A DNA stretch of 64,000 nt from Polaribacter sp. (GTDB taxonomy: Bacteria > Bacteroidota > Bacteroidia > Flavobacteriales > Flavobacteriaceae): contig NZ_JAHEHX010000019.1 in the NCBI RefSeq assembly GCF_024639685.1, positions 310,001-374,000 on the forward strand. Direction: 5' to 3'. This document shows positions 38,621 through 46,436 of the stretch, piece by piece; position 1 is the stretch's first letter; each line of letters starts with the position of its first letter. Under the pieces are notes generated by a model. The model saw only the letters and a list, made by a program, of their open reading frames with translations. It was not told the origin of the DNA and did not search any database. Position numbers and translations under genes: made by a program.

Positions 38621-38656
38621 AAAAAAGGAAGCAAAGTATTACTTCCTCTTTTTTTT
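38621..38656. terminator. Hairpin between convergent barrel gene and bcp
   Basis: AGGAAG pairs with CTTCCT around a 10-base loop, flanked by A-run and T-run on both sides. It reaches the bcp stop and probably works in both directions. Confidence 0.6.
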
Positions 38657-39107
38657 AACTTAAAATCTGAGCTGTATGCTCCTTAGTTTTTACCTTAGAA
38701 ATAACTTCTTCTATTAACCCATTTTCATCGATAATAAAGGTAGTTCTATGAATACCATCGTACTCTTTACCCATAAACTTTTTAGGCCCCCAAACACCAA
38801 AGGCATTAATTACAGTTTTATCTTCATCAGCTAATAATGGGAATTTTAATTCATTTTTATTAATGAAATTTTGTTGTCTTTTTGCAGAATCTGCACTCAC
38901 TCCTAAAACATCATACCCTTTGCTTAGAAAAATCTGATAATTATCACTTAAATTACAAGCTTCTGCAGTACAACCAGGTGTACTTGCTTTAGGGTAAAAA
39001 AATAGTACTAATTTTTTACCTGAGTAATCAGACAACTTAATCGTATTTCCTTTTTGATCTTTGGCTTCGAAATGTGGAGCTGTATCCCCTACTTTTAATG
39101 ATGTCAT
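38655..39107 (-). CDS. bcp: Thioredoxin-dependent peroxiredoxin (Bcp/PrxQ)
   Basis: A 150-residue PrxQ-type peroxidase. The TPGCTAEACNL motif near residues 42-52 holds the peroxidatic and resolving Cys five residues apart. It reduces hydrogen peroxide and lipid peroxides using thioredoxin. No signal peptide is present. It is single and convergent with the barrel gene; nth is divergent. Confidence 0.96.
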   Translation of the reverse strand: MTSLKVGDTAPHFEAKDQKGNTIKLSDYSGKKLVLFFYPKASTPGCTAEACNLSDNYQIFLSKGYDVLGVSADSAKRQQNFINKNELKFPLLADEDKTVINAFGVWGPKKFMGKEYDGIHRTTFIIDENGLIEEVISKVKTKEHTAQILS

Positions 39108-39227
39108 TTTTTTGATTTTAAATTAACAATATGTGAAGTTATAAAGTAAAATTGATTCTAAAAACTTTTTACATTACAACTTGTAAATCTTTAGAAACTT
39201 TTAACTTTACTTTTTTAAAAATATTTT

Positions 39228-39884
39228 ATGACAAAGTCAGAAAAAGTAAATTTTGTAATTAAAACGTTACAAGATTTTTACCCTAAGATACCTATTCCAT
39301 TAGATCATTCCGATCCGTATACACTATTAATTGCTGTATTATTATCTGCTCAATGCACAGACGTAAGAGTAAATCAAATAACACCTTTACTTTTTGCGAA
39401 AGCCAATAACCCGTTTGATATGGTTAAAATGTCTGTTGCTGAGATTAAAGAAATTATTCGTCCATGTGGATTATCTCCAATGAAATCAAAAGGAATTTAT
39501 GGGCTTTCTAAAATACTAATCGAAAAATATAATGGTCAAGTTCCTGAGTCTTTTGAAGCTTTAGAGGAACTACCTGCTGTAGGACATAAAACAGCTAGTG
39601 TAGTTATGAGTCAGGCATTTGGAGTGCCAGCATTTCCAGTAGATACTCATATACATCGTTTAATGTATAGATGGAATTTAACCAATGGAAAAAATGTAAA
39701 TCAAACAGAAAAAGACGCTAAACGCTTATTTCCAAAAGAAAACTGGAACGATTTACACTTACAGATTATTTGGTATGGTAGAGAATACTCTCCTGCACGT
39801 GGATGGAATTTAGACAACGATATTATAACAAAAACAATTGGTCGGAAATCAGTTTTAAACGAATATTATAAGAATAAAAAATAG
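39228..39884 (+). CDS. nth: Endonuclease III-type DNA glycosylase lacking the iron-sulfur cluster
   Basis: A 218-residue base-excision repair glycosylase/AP lyase that removes oxidised pyrimidines. The helix-hairpin-helix LPAVGHKTASVV carries the catalytic Lys (121), and FPVDTHIHRL carries the catalytic Asp. The C-terminal region, where four Cys normally bind [4Fe-4S], reads WYGREYSPARGWNLDNDI and contains no Cys. It is otherwise full-length. I recall related flavobacterial proteins sharing this lack, but that is unverified. Activity is expected because some homologues function without the cluster. Confidence 0.92.
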   Translation: MTKSEKVNFVIKTLQDFYPKIPIPLDHSDPYTLLIAVLLSAQCTDVRVNQITPLLFAKANNPFDMVKMSVAEIKEIIRPCGLSPMKSKGIYGLSKILIEKYNGQVPESFEALEELPAVGHKTASVVMSQAFGVPAFPVDTHIHRLMYRWNLTNGKNVNQTEKDAKRLFPKENWNDLHLQIIWYGREYSPARGWNLDNDIITKTIGRKSVLNEYYKNKK

Positions 39885-39954
39885 GCACTAACTGTCACAT
39901 TTGTCTAATAAGATAATAAATAAGAGTTTCTTAATATACAGGGAGCTCCATTAA

Positions 39955-39984
39955 AAAAAGCTTCAACAATGTTGAAGCTTTTCC
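39955..39984. terminator. Bidirectional terminator between nth and the sigma-factor operon
   Basis: AAAAGCTTCAAC pairs with GTTGAAGCTTTT around AAT. An A-run lies on the left side and Ts on the right; read on the minus strand it ends in seven T. It sits 5 bases from the stop of the small minus-strand gene at 39989. Confidence 0.85.
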
Positions 39985-39988
39985 ACTC

Positions 39989-40132
39989 TTAATTCAAATT
40001 AAATTCAATGAAATTTTTTGATTTGGTTTTTATAATTGCTAGCGATTTGGAAAAATTAATCAAAAATTGAACTGTTTCTTTTTTAGGTTGCACCTGTATA
40101 TCAGATGACTTTTTTGAGTAAAGTTGCATCAT
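39989..40132 (-). CDS. 47-residue protein downstream of the ECF sigma factor (new small ORF)
   Basis: ATG at 40132 (a second ATG follows immediately), TAA at 39989-39991. The product begins MMQLYSKKSSDIQVQPKKET and continues with a helical VQFLINFSKSLAIIKTK segment. The charge and hydrophobic pattern looks coding, it starts 57 bases after the sigma-factor stop on the same strand, and a strong terminator follows within 5 bases. I do not know a family for it. A role as a sigma partner is inference only. Confidence 0.6.
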   Translation of the reverse strand: MMQLYSKKSSDIQVQPKKETVQFLINFSKSLAIIKTKSKNFIEFNLN

Positions 40133-40189
40133 ATAGTCTATTTAGTATCTTGTTTATAAATTAGTAACGATGCATTTTTAAAAATATTG

Positions 40190-40777
40190 CTAGTTCATTA
40201 AAATAATTTTATGTTTTTCTATTAATTTACGCATATTAATTAATGCATAACGCATTCTACCTAACGCAGTATTAATACTTACACCTGTATTTTCACTTAT
40301 TTCTTTAAAACTCATATCTTTATATATGCGCATTACAAGTACTTCTTTTTGTTCTTCAGGTAGTTCATTAACCAAGTCTTTAACATCAGAAAAAATTTGT
40401 TCTTGTATTAGTTGTTTTTCAGCATTTAAACTTCCATCGCCCAAAACCGAAAAAATATCAAATTCATCTGTATTTCTAAAGGCTGGCATTCTGTTAGACT
40501 TTCTAAAATAATCTATCACCAAATTATGAGCAATTCGCATAACCCAAGGTAAAAATTTACCCTCTTCATTATATTTACCTTTCTTTAATGTTTTTATAAC
40601 TTTAATAAAAGTATCTTGAAAAACATCTTCTGTGATGTCTTTATCCTTTACTTTACTATAAATAAAACTAAATAAACGTTGTTGATGTCTATTGATTAAA
40701 ATGTTTAATGATGCTTCGTGACCTTTAATATACTTAGACACTAGTATACTGTCTGAAATTGTTTGTTTTTGAACCAT
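40190..40777 (-). CDS. RNA polymerase ECF-type sigma-70 factor
   Basis: A 195-residue sigma factor with regions 2 and 4. Region 2 includes FIYSKVKDKDITEDVFQDTFIKV and WVMRIAHNLVIDYFRK. Region 4 includes ELPEEQKEVLVMRIYKDMSFKEISENTGVSINT. No anti-sigma factor with a membrane segment is adjacent; instead a 47-residue small gene follows. It is divergent from uvrA with a 216-base spacer. The regulon cannot be inferred. Confidence 0.93.
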   Translation of the reverse strand: MVQKQTISDSILVSKYIKGHEASLNILINRHQQRLFSFIYSKVKDKDITEDVFQDTFIKVIKTLKKGKYNEEGKFLPWVMRIAHNLVIDYFRKSNRMPAFRNTDEFDIFSVLGDGSLNAEKQLIQEQIFSDVKDLVNELPEEQKEVLVMRIYKDMSFKEISENTGVSINTALGRMRYALINMRKLIEKHKIILMN

Positions 40778-40993
40778 AATACTACTTTTTTAGATGAACT
40801 GAGCAGAACATCTATTTTGTTATAAACAATAATTTTAAAAGTAGTTTTAAACTATAGGCTTCTAATTTTGTGTAAGTTAAAGTGTAAATATAAACTATAT
40901 TTTTTGTAAACCAAATAATTTCACAAAGACACCCAAAAACTTTTTCTGTTTCATTAAAATTAATGGTATTTTTATAACTTATTATTAAATTAA

Positions 40994-43783
40994 ATGAAGA
41001 CCGATATTTCCAGTATAAATCCAAAAAAAAACATCATTATTAAGGGTGCTAAACTGCACAATTTAAAAAATATAGATGTTGTTATTCCTAGAAATAAATT
41101 AGTTGTTATTACGGGTTTATCTGGGTCTGGTAAATCTTCTTTAGCTTTTGACACATTGTATGCAGAAGGACAAAGAAGGTATGTAGAAAGTTTAAGTTCT
41201 TATGCACGTCAGTTTTTAGGTAAATTAGATAAGCCTAAAGTAGATTATATTAAAGGAATTGCACCAGCCATTGCAATAGAGCAAAAAGTAAACTCTACCA
41301 ATCCAAGATCTACAGTAGGCACATCTACAGAAATATATGATTATATAAAACTTTTATTTGCACGAATTGGTATAACCTACTCTCCTATTTCTAATAAAGA
41401 AGTAAAAAAAGATACAGTATCAGACGTCGTAAATTATATAAAAAACATTCCATTAAATACTAAATTGTTATTACTTTCTCCCATTATTATTCATGAAAAC
41501 AGAGATTTAAAAACAGTATTACAAGTTTTAGAACAACAAGGATATGCTCGTTTAAAATGGAAAAGTAAAGTATATAGAATTGCCGATTTACCTCAAAAAG
41601 AATATAAAAATGAGCCTTTATTTTTAGTTGTAGATCGTATAGTAACAAAAGAAGATGAAGATTTTTATAATCGTCTTGCAGACGCCATTCAAACTGCATT
41701 TTTTGAAGGTAATGGTATGTGTTTAATTGAAAACTTAGCAAGTGAGACAATTACAGAGTTTAATAACAAGTTTGAGCTAGATGGCATGAGTTTTTTAGAA
41801 CCTAATACACATCTATTTAGTTTTAACAACCCTTATGGAGCTTGCCCAACTTGCGAAGGTTATGGAAATGTTATTGGTATAGACGAAAATTTAGTAATCC
41901 CTAATACTGGTTTATCTATTTTTGACGATGCTATTTTTCCATTTAAAACACCATCATATGTTCATTATAAAGAAGATTTAATTGCGGTAGCATATAAATT
42001 TAACATTCCTATACATAAGCCATGGTTTCAACTAACAGATCAACAAAAGGAATTGGTTTGGAATGGTAACAAACACTTTAATGGCATACATTATTTCTTT
42101 ACTGTTTTAGAAGAAAAAAGTTACAAAATACAAAATCGGGTAATGCTTTCACGTTATCGAGGAAAAACAAAATGCACTACATGTGATGGAAAAAGACTGA
42201 GAAAAGAAGCCAATTATGTAAAAATTAATTCTAAAACCATTTCTGATCTAGTGTCTTTACCATTAGACGAATTAGCATTATTTTTTAAAGAATTGCAACT
42301 TACCTCCTATCAAGAAAAAGTTGGTAAACGCTTGCTAACTGAAATTAACAACAGATTGCAATTTTTAACAGATGTTGGCCTTTCTTATTTAACCATAAAC
42401 CGAACTTCGAATACACTTTCTGGCGGTGAAAGTCAAAGAATAAATTTAGCTACCTCTTTAGGAAGTTCTTTAGTAGGCTCTATGTATATTTTAGACGAAC
42501 CCAGTATTGGTTTACACCCAAAAGATACAGAGCGTTTAATAGGAGTGCTTAAAAATTTAAGAGACCTAGGCAATACTGTAATTGTTGTAGAGCATGATGA
42601 AGATATCATGAAAGAAGCAGACTACATCATAGATATTGGTCCGGAGGCAGGCACCTATGGAGGAAACGTAGTTGCCGAAGGTACCTACAAACAGCTTTTA
42701 AAATCAAACTCACTTACAGCCAAGTATTTAAATGAGGAATTAAAAATCGAAATTCCAAAAAAACGTAGAACAACAAAACATAAAATACAGATTACAGGCG
42801 CAAGAGAACACAACTTACAAAATATAAATGTTACTTTCCCTTTAGAAAGTTTAACGGTGGTTACTGGCGTCTCTGGTTCTGGTAAAAGTACTTTGGTAAA
42901 AAAAATAGTTTACCCTGCTTTACAAAAACAACTACAAGGCTATGGAGATAATATTGGACAACATACTGCAATTAAGGGCGATTTTGATACTTTAAAAAGT
43001 GTCGAATTTATAGATCAAAACCCTATTGGACGCTCTTCTAGATCTAACCCTGTTACATACATTAAAGCTTATGACGATATTAGAGCATTATTTGCTAATC
43101 AAAAGTTGGCAAAAATTAGAAATTTTAAACCAAAACATTTTTCATTCAATGTGGAAGGAGGACGATGTGAAACCTGTAAAGGAGAGGGAGAAGTTACTAT
43201 AGAAATGCAATTTATGGCAGATGTGCATTTAGAATGTGATGTTTGTAATGGAAAAAGGTTTAAAAAAGAAGTCTTAGAAGTTACCTTCGGCAATAAAAAT
43301 ATCGCCGATATTTTAGCATTAACTATAGACGATGCAATTGCATTTTTTGATGAGAATTTAACACCTAAAATTGCAAAAAGATTAAAACCCTTACAAGATG
43401 TAGGTTTGGGTTATGTTACTTTGGGGCAGTCTTCGTCTACCCTATCTGGCGGTGAAGCACAACGTATTAAACTAGCCTCTTTTTTGGTAAAAGGGACTAC
43501 AAAAGATAAAACATTATTTATTTTTGATGAACCTACTACAGGCTTACATTTTCACGATATTAAAAAATTATTGAAATCTTTTAACGCACTTCTAAATAAT
43601 GGGCATTCTATTATAGTAATAGAACACAATATAGAATTAATTAAATGTGCAGACTATATTATAGACCTTGGCTTAGAAGGCGGTAAAAATGGAGGAGAAT
43701 TAATTTTTGAAGGAACACTAGAAGAGATGATAACCAATAAAAAATCATATACTTCAAAGTATTTAGCAGAAAAGAGACAATAA
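40994..43783 (+). CDS. uvrA: Excinuclease ABC subunit A (UvrA)
   Basis: A 929-residue DNA-damage sensor of nucleotide excision repair. There are two ABC ATPase units with Walker A GLSGSGKS near residue 41 and GVSGSGKS near 629, and signature motifs NTLSGGESQRI and STLSGGEAQRI. Zinc fingers include CPTCEGYG, CTTCDGKR and CETCKGEGEV. Standard length. A second UvrA gene may exist elsewhere in this genome, and which is the primary repair protein is not determinable here. A short hairpin follows. Confidence 0.95.
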   Translation: MKTDISSINPKKNIIIKGAKLHNLKNIDVVIPRNKLVVITGLSGSGKSSLAFDTLYAEGQRRYVESLSSYARQFLGKLDKPKVDYIKGIAPAIAIEQKVNSTNPRSTVGTSTEIYDYIKLLFARIGITYSPISNKEVKKDTVSDVVNYIKNIPLNTKLLLLSPIIIHENRDLKTVLQVLEQQGYARLKWKSKVYRIADLPQKEYKNEPLFLVVDRIVTKEDEDFYNRLADAIQTAFFEGNGMCLIENLASETITEFNNKFELDGMSFLEPNTHLFSFNNPYGACPTCEGYGNVIGIDENLVIPNTGLSIFDDAIFPFKTPSYVHYKEDLIAVAYKFNIPIHKPWFQLTDQQKELVWNGNKHFNGIHYFFTVLEEKSYKIQNRVMLSRYRGKTKCTTCDGKRLRKEANYVKINSKTISDLVSLPLDELALFFKELQLTSYQEKVGKRLLTEINNRLQFLTDVGLSYLTINRTSNTLSGGESQRINLATSLGSSLVGSMYILDEPSIGLHPKDTERLIGVLKNLRDLGNTVIVVEHDEDIMKEADYIIDIGPEAGTYGGNVVAEGTYKQLLKSNSLTAKYLNEELKIEIPKKRRTTKHKIQITGAREHNLQNINVTFPLESLTVVTGVSGSGKSTLVKKIVYPALQKQLQGYGDNIGQHTAIKGDFDTLKSVEFIDQNPIGRSSRSNPVTYIKAYDDIRALFANQKLAKIRNFKPKHFSFNVEGGRCETCKGEGEVTIEMQFMADVHLECDVCNGKRFKKEVLEVTFGNKNIADILALTIDDAIAFFDENLTPKIAKRLKPLQDVGLGYVTLGQSSSTLSGGEAQRIKLASFLVKGTTKDKTLFIFDEPTTGLHFHDIKKLLKSFNALLNNGHSIIVIEHNIELIKCADYIIDLGLEGGKNGGELIFEGTLEEMITNKKSYTSKYLAEKRQ

Positions 43784-43786
43784 AGA

Positions 43787-43809
43787 TTAAAAGGGTATCT
43801 CCTTTTTAA
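43787..43809 (+). terminator. Short terminator after uvrA
   Basis: TTAAAAGG pairs with CCTTTTTAA around a 6-base loop, with a T-rich right arm. Confidence 0.55.
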
Positions 43810-44034
43810 AAAACGCTACTGTACTCATAAAACAATAAAATTGTTACGGATAATGAATACGAAAAAATAACGTTATCCCGCAGATTTTAAATAAAAAAGC
43901 ATACTCTTATGCAGATATAACTAGTTACCCATAAGCTGAAAACCAGCCGCACATTTTAGCACTTTCGGTTTTTCCCAACACTCAAATCCAATGCTCTAAA
44001 AACCAAAAGAGTTAAAATTTCGCCAACGCTTTTG
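43810..44034. other. Gene-free spacer at the left edge of the acquired cassette
   Basis: No ORF above about 40 codons with coding character is visible. Composition changes near 43940, with an imperfect inverted repeat: GAAAACC near 43938 and GGTTTTT near 43970, with GC-richer arms. This could be the degraded end of an earlier inserted cassette. The right side leads into the ArsR operator region. Confidence 0.35.
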
Positions 44035-44063
44035 AAATACGTATTTAAGTATTTGCTTAAATA
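44035..44063. promoter_or_regulatory. Overlapping palindromic operators of the ArsR-type regulator
   Basis: AAATACGTATTT (44035-44046) is a perfect 12-base palindrome. TATTTAAG-N6-CTTAAATA (44042-44063) is a perfect 8+8 dyad. Both lie 12 to 40 bases before the promoter box, in the position and AT-rich form of ArsR/SmtB operators. Confidence 0.6.
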
Positions 44064-44074
44064 AGAAATAAGCG

Positions 44075-44082
44075 TAACTTTG
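44075..44082 (+). promoter_or_regulatory. TAnnTTTG -7 box of the mercury cassette
   Basis: TAACTTTG, exact consensus, only 4 bases before the ATG at 44087, implying little or no leader. Confidence 0.5.
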
Positions 44083-44086
44083 TTAT

Positions 44087-44461
44087 ATGGAAAATAATTC
44101 TTACATAAGACAACAAGCCGATATTGAACAAATAAACCGTTGCAAAGACATAGTTTCGGAATTAAACGAATCGTTCGACTATTTAGCGAACGGACTTTCA
44201 TTAGTTGGAAATAGCGTAAGACTTAAAATACTTTACCTACTCTTTGAAGAAAAAAGACTTTGCGTTTGTGATTTAAGCGACATTCTCGGAATGAACATTT
44301 CTGCTATTTCTCAACACTTGAGGAAAATGAAAGACAGAAATTTATTAGAAACTGACAGAGAAGCTCAAACGATTTTTTACTCACTAACTTCTCAATACTC
44401 AACATTACTAAATCCATTCTTTGAGATACTTGATAAAAACAAAATTTTAGAAACGATATGA
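44087..44461 (+). CDS. ArsR/SmtB-family metal-responsive repressor
   Basis: A 124-residue winged-helix repressor. The metal-binding motif CVCDLSDIL lies in the recognition region near residue 64, preceded by VRLKILYLLFEEKR. ISAISQHLRKMKDRNLL is the DNA-reading helix. Proteins of this type release DNA on binding arsenic, mercury or related soft metals. The MerTP partner suggests mercury. The stop overlaps the next ATG (ATGA). Codon usage is richer in GCG, CGA and ACG than the neighbours. Confidence 0.9.
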   Translation: MENNSYIRQQADIEQINRCKDIVSELNESFDYLANGLSLVGNSVRLKILYLLFEEKRLCVCDLSDILGMNISAISQHLRKMKDRNLLETDREAQTIFYSLTSQYSTLLNPFFEILDKNKILETI

Positions 44462-45057
44462 AAAGTGAAAACAAATTAATTGGTGCAGGTTTGTTAACTG
44501 CAATTACAGCTTCCTTATGTTGTATTACACCAGTTTTGGCTCTAATTGCAGGAACAAGCGGAATTGCTTCTACATTTTCTTGGATTGAGCCATTCAGACC
44601 TTATCTAATTGGACTGACAATTTTGGTTCTTGGATTTGCTTGGCATCAAAAACTAAAACCACAAAAAGAAATGGACTGTGAATGCGAGACGGGCGAAAAA
44701 CCAAAATTTATTCAATCAAAAAAGTTTTTAGGAATCGTAACTGTATTTGCAATTGTAATGTTGGCTTTTCCATACTATTCAATAATTTTTTATCCAAATA
44801 CAGAAAAGCAAATAATCGTAGTTGACAAATCAGACATAAAAACAACTGAATTTAAAATCAGTGGAATGACCTGTGCGAGTTGCGAAGAACACGTTAATCA
44901 CGAAGTAAAGAAAATCAACGGAATTGTAAACTCAAAAGCGTCATACGAAAATGGAAATGCAATCATTGAATTTGACAAATCAAAAACTAGCGAAACTGAA
45001 ATTAAGAATGCAATTAACTCAACAGGTTATAAAGTAACCGACAGAAAAGAAAATTAA
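44458..45057 (+). CDS. merTP: MerTP-type mercuric ion transporter with fused HMA domain
   Basis: A 199-residue inner-membrane importer. Three membrane segments carry the mercury-binding pair in SLCCITPVLA near residue 20 and a DCEC motif in the cytoplasmic loop. A C-terminal heavy-metal-associated domain (about 128-199) carries GMTCASC, replacing the separate periplasmic MerP. It brings Hg(II) into the cell for reduction. No mercuric reductase is found in the window. The stop is followed directly by the ATG of the next gene (TAAATG). Confidence 0.9.
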   Translation: MKSENKLIGAGLLTAITASLCCITPVLALIAGTSGIASTFSWIEPFRPYLIGLTILVLGFAWHQKLKPQKEMDCECETGEKPKFIQSKKFLGIVTVFAIVMLAFPYYSIIFYPNTEKQIIVVDKSDIKTTEFKISGMTCASCEEHVNHEVKKINGIVNSKASYENGNAIIEFDKSKTSETEIKNAINSTGYKVTDRKEN

Positions 45058-45264
45058 ATGGAAACTATATTAAAATCAGAAATCACTTGTCCAAACTGCG
45101 GACACAAAAAAGTAGAAGGTATGCCAACAAACGCTTGTCAGTTTTTCTACGAATGCGAAAATTGTAAAACGGTTCTGAAACCAAAAGAAGGAGATTGTTG
45201 TGTTTATTGCTCTTACGGAACTGTTCCTTGTCCACCAATTCAAGAAAATAAAAGTTGTTGCTAA
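45058..45264 (+). CDS. GDCCVxC-domain protein
   Basis: A 68-residue cysteine-rich protein. An N-terminal CPNCGHKK pair and CENCK form a probable zinc ribbon, and the GDCCVYC motif at about 47-53 defines the family. It ends SCC. Eleven cysteines in 68 residues indicate binding of a soft metal. The family is found beside MerT genes and is thought to aid mercury or other metal handling. It is the last gene of the tight three-gene operon. Confidence 0.9.
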   Translation: METILKSEITCPNCGHKKVEGMPTNACQFFYECENCKTVLKPKEGDCCVYCSYGTVPCPPIQENKSCC

Positions 45265-45282
45265 AAAATAAATAAAACGACA

Positions 45283-45415
45283 TACAACACCGTGTATAAT
45301 TAATTGCTTTGGCAAGTGACTATTTGGAAAATTACTTTGGAAATTTCTCGGGTTCGGATTTGTTTACTAATTTAATTGCTTAACCATGCAACTAACCATA
45401 CACAATCACGTTGTA
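45283..45415. repeat. attC-like imperfect palindrome at the cassette end
   Basis: TACAAC (45283-45288) pairs with GTTGTA (45410-45415). After an internal loop (ACC versus AATCAC), GTGTATAATTAATTGC (45292-45307) pairs with GCAACTAACCATACAC (45388-45403) with three A-C positions that become T-G wobbles on the bottom strand. A terminal region of about 80 bases lies between. Two-stem arms with unpaired bases resemble integron attC sites or related mobile-cassette ends. The ends do not fit the integron GTTRRRY core, so it is not a classical attC. Confidence 0.5.
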
Positions 45416-45560
45416 ACACATTATGATCCGTCCTGAATAAAGGCTACTCAATTTTAAACAACTTGTCCAAAATAATAAAGTAACTGACCTATTTATATTT
45501 TAAACAAGAATGTAATAAATGAAGAATGAAGTTGAATTCTTTTAATTTATAATACTAAAA
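45416..45560. other. Gene-free region with possible insertion-sequence remnant
   Basis: No coding frame is visible. GTCCTGAATAAAGGCTACT (near 45430-45448) and a related GTCCAAAATAATAAAGTAACT (near 45464-45484) are imperfect direct repeats, of a type seen at ends of insertion sequences. The identity as an IS remnant is speculative. The tRNA-His terminator follows. Confidence 0.3.
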
Positions 45561-45584
45561 AAGCCTTCTCATAGAGAAGGCTTT
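45560..45584 (-). terminator. Terminator after tRNA-His
   Basis: GCCTTCTC pairs with GAGAAGGC around a 3-base loop, with an A-run on the plus strand that gives a T-run at the 3' side on the minus strand. Confidence 0.8.
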
Positions 45585-45592
45585 GCATTTAG

Positions 45593-45667
45593 GGTGGAAG
45601 ATGGGGCTCGAACCCACGACTTTCGGTACCACAAACCGACGCTCTAACCAACTGAGCTACAACCACC
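45593..45667 (-). tRNA. tRNA-His (anticodon GTG)
   Basis: A cloverleaf is visible on the minus strand. The D stem is GCTC/GAGC with AGTTGGTTA, the anticodon arm is TCGGT-TTGTGGT-ACCGA giving GTG, and the T arm has loop TTCGAGC. An extra 5' G opposite C73 marks tRNA-His. The acceptor stem has two adjacent T-T mismatches (positions 5-68 and 6-67). CCA is not encoded. Confidence 0.95.
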
Positions 45668-45719
45668 ATTTGTTTGCGAATGCAAATATACTTCTTTTTC
45701 GTATTTGTAAAAGAAAAAA

Positions 45720-46436
45720 TTAAAAAATTTTATCTAAATTTTTAACTGCAATATAACGCTCTGTTGTAAAGCCTTCTGCATGCGAAACACCAATTAACCT
45801 TCCTAAATCTCTTGCTCTATATTGAACACTATCTATGAAGTTTCTACTGGTAATTGGAGTTTCTGGTTCCTTATTTTTAGGATTAAAAAACTGCGAACTA
45901 TAAGCTAAAACTGCCTGTATTTTTAAATCTATAAAACCACTAACATCTACTACAAAGTCTGGTTTTATGTCTTTCCATTGAATGTAATGATAAACATTTT
46001 CTGGCCTCCATTTTTCCTGTGCTTCTCCATTAATAGAAGTTTCAATTTTTAATAATCCACTTAAAAAACATGCATCAGAAACTAACTTACTTCCTTTACC
46101 ATGATCTAAATGTCTGTCTTCTTTTGCGTTGCATAAGACTATTTTAGGTTGATATTTTCGGATCATTTTAATTATTTCAAGCTGGTTTTTTTTATTATTT
46201 TCAAAAAAACCATCCTCAAAACATAAGTTTTCTCTAACAGAAATTCCTAAAATTTCAGCAGCGTTTTTAGCCTCTATATCTCTTAAATCTGCAGAACCTC
46301 TTGTACCTAACTCTCCCCTAGTTAAATCTACAATTCCAACTGTTTTACCCAAAGATATTTCTTTAGCTAAAGTTGCACCACAACCTAACTCCACATCATC
46401 TGGATGCGCACCAAATGCTAATATATCTAACTTCAT
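45720..46436 (-). CDS. bshB1: Bacillithiol biosynthesis deacetylase BshB1
   Basis: A 238-residue zinc-dependent N-acetylglucosaminyl-malate deacetylase of the PIG-L/LmbE family. The zinc-binding GAHPDDVELGCG is at 8-19 and DRHLDHGKGS near 110. The N-terminal MKLDILAFGAHPDD and the internal SADLRDIEAKNAAEILG match the BshB1 branch. It makes the glucosamine-malate intermediate of bacillithiol, agreeing with the presence of ytxJ. Its ATG overlaps the stop of the upstream PLP enzyme by one base (TAATG), indicating coupling. Confidence 0.93.
   Translation of the reverse strand: MKLDILAFGAHPDDVELGCGATLAKEISLGKTVGIVDLTRGELGTRGSADLRDIEAKNAAEILGISVRENLCFEDGFFENNKKNQLEIIKMIRKYQPKIVLCNAKEDRHLDHGKGSKLVSDACFLSGLLKIETSINGEAQEKWRPENVYHYIQWKDIKPDFVVDVSGFIDLKIQAVLAYSSQFFNPKNKEPETPITSRNFIDSVQYRARDLGRLIGVSHAEGFTTERYIAVKNLDKIF

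Noticed and set aside
40812..41024. Minus-strand 70-residue frame overlapping the uvrA start
   Set aside because: Composition is random, it overlaps a certain gene, and it has no promoter or ribosome signal.
43956..44201. Minus-strand 81-residue frame across the ArsR promoter and gene
   Set aside because: Antisense to a clear gene and to its operator region. No family character.
45283..45415. Classical integron attC
   Set aside because: The core ends do not match RYYYAAC/GTTRRRY and no integrase is in the window, so it is called attC-like only.
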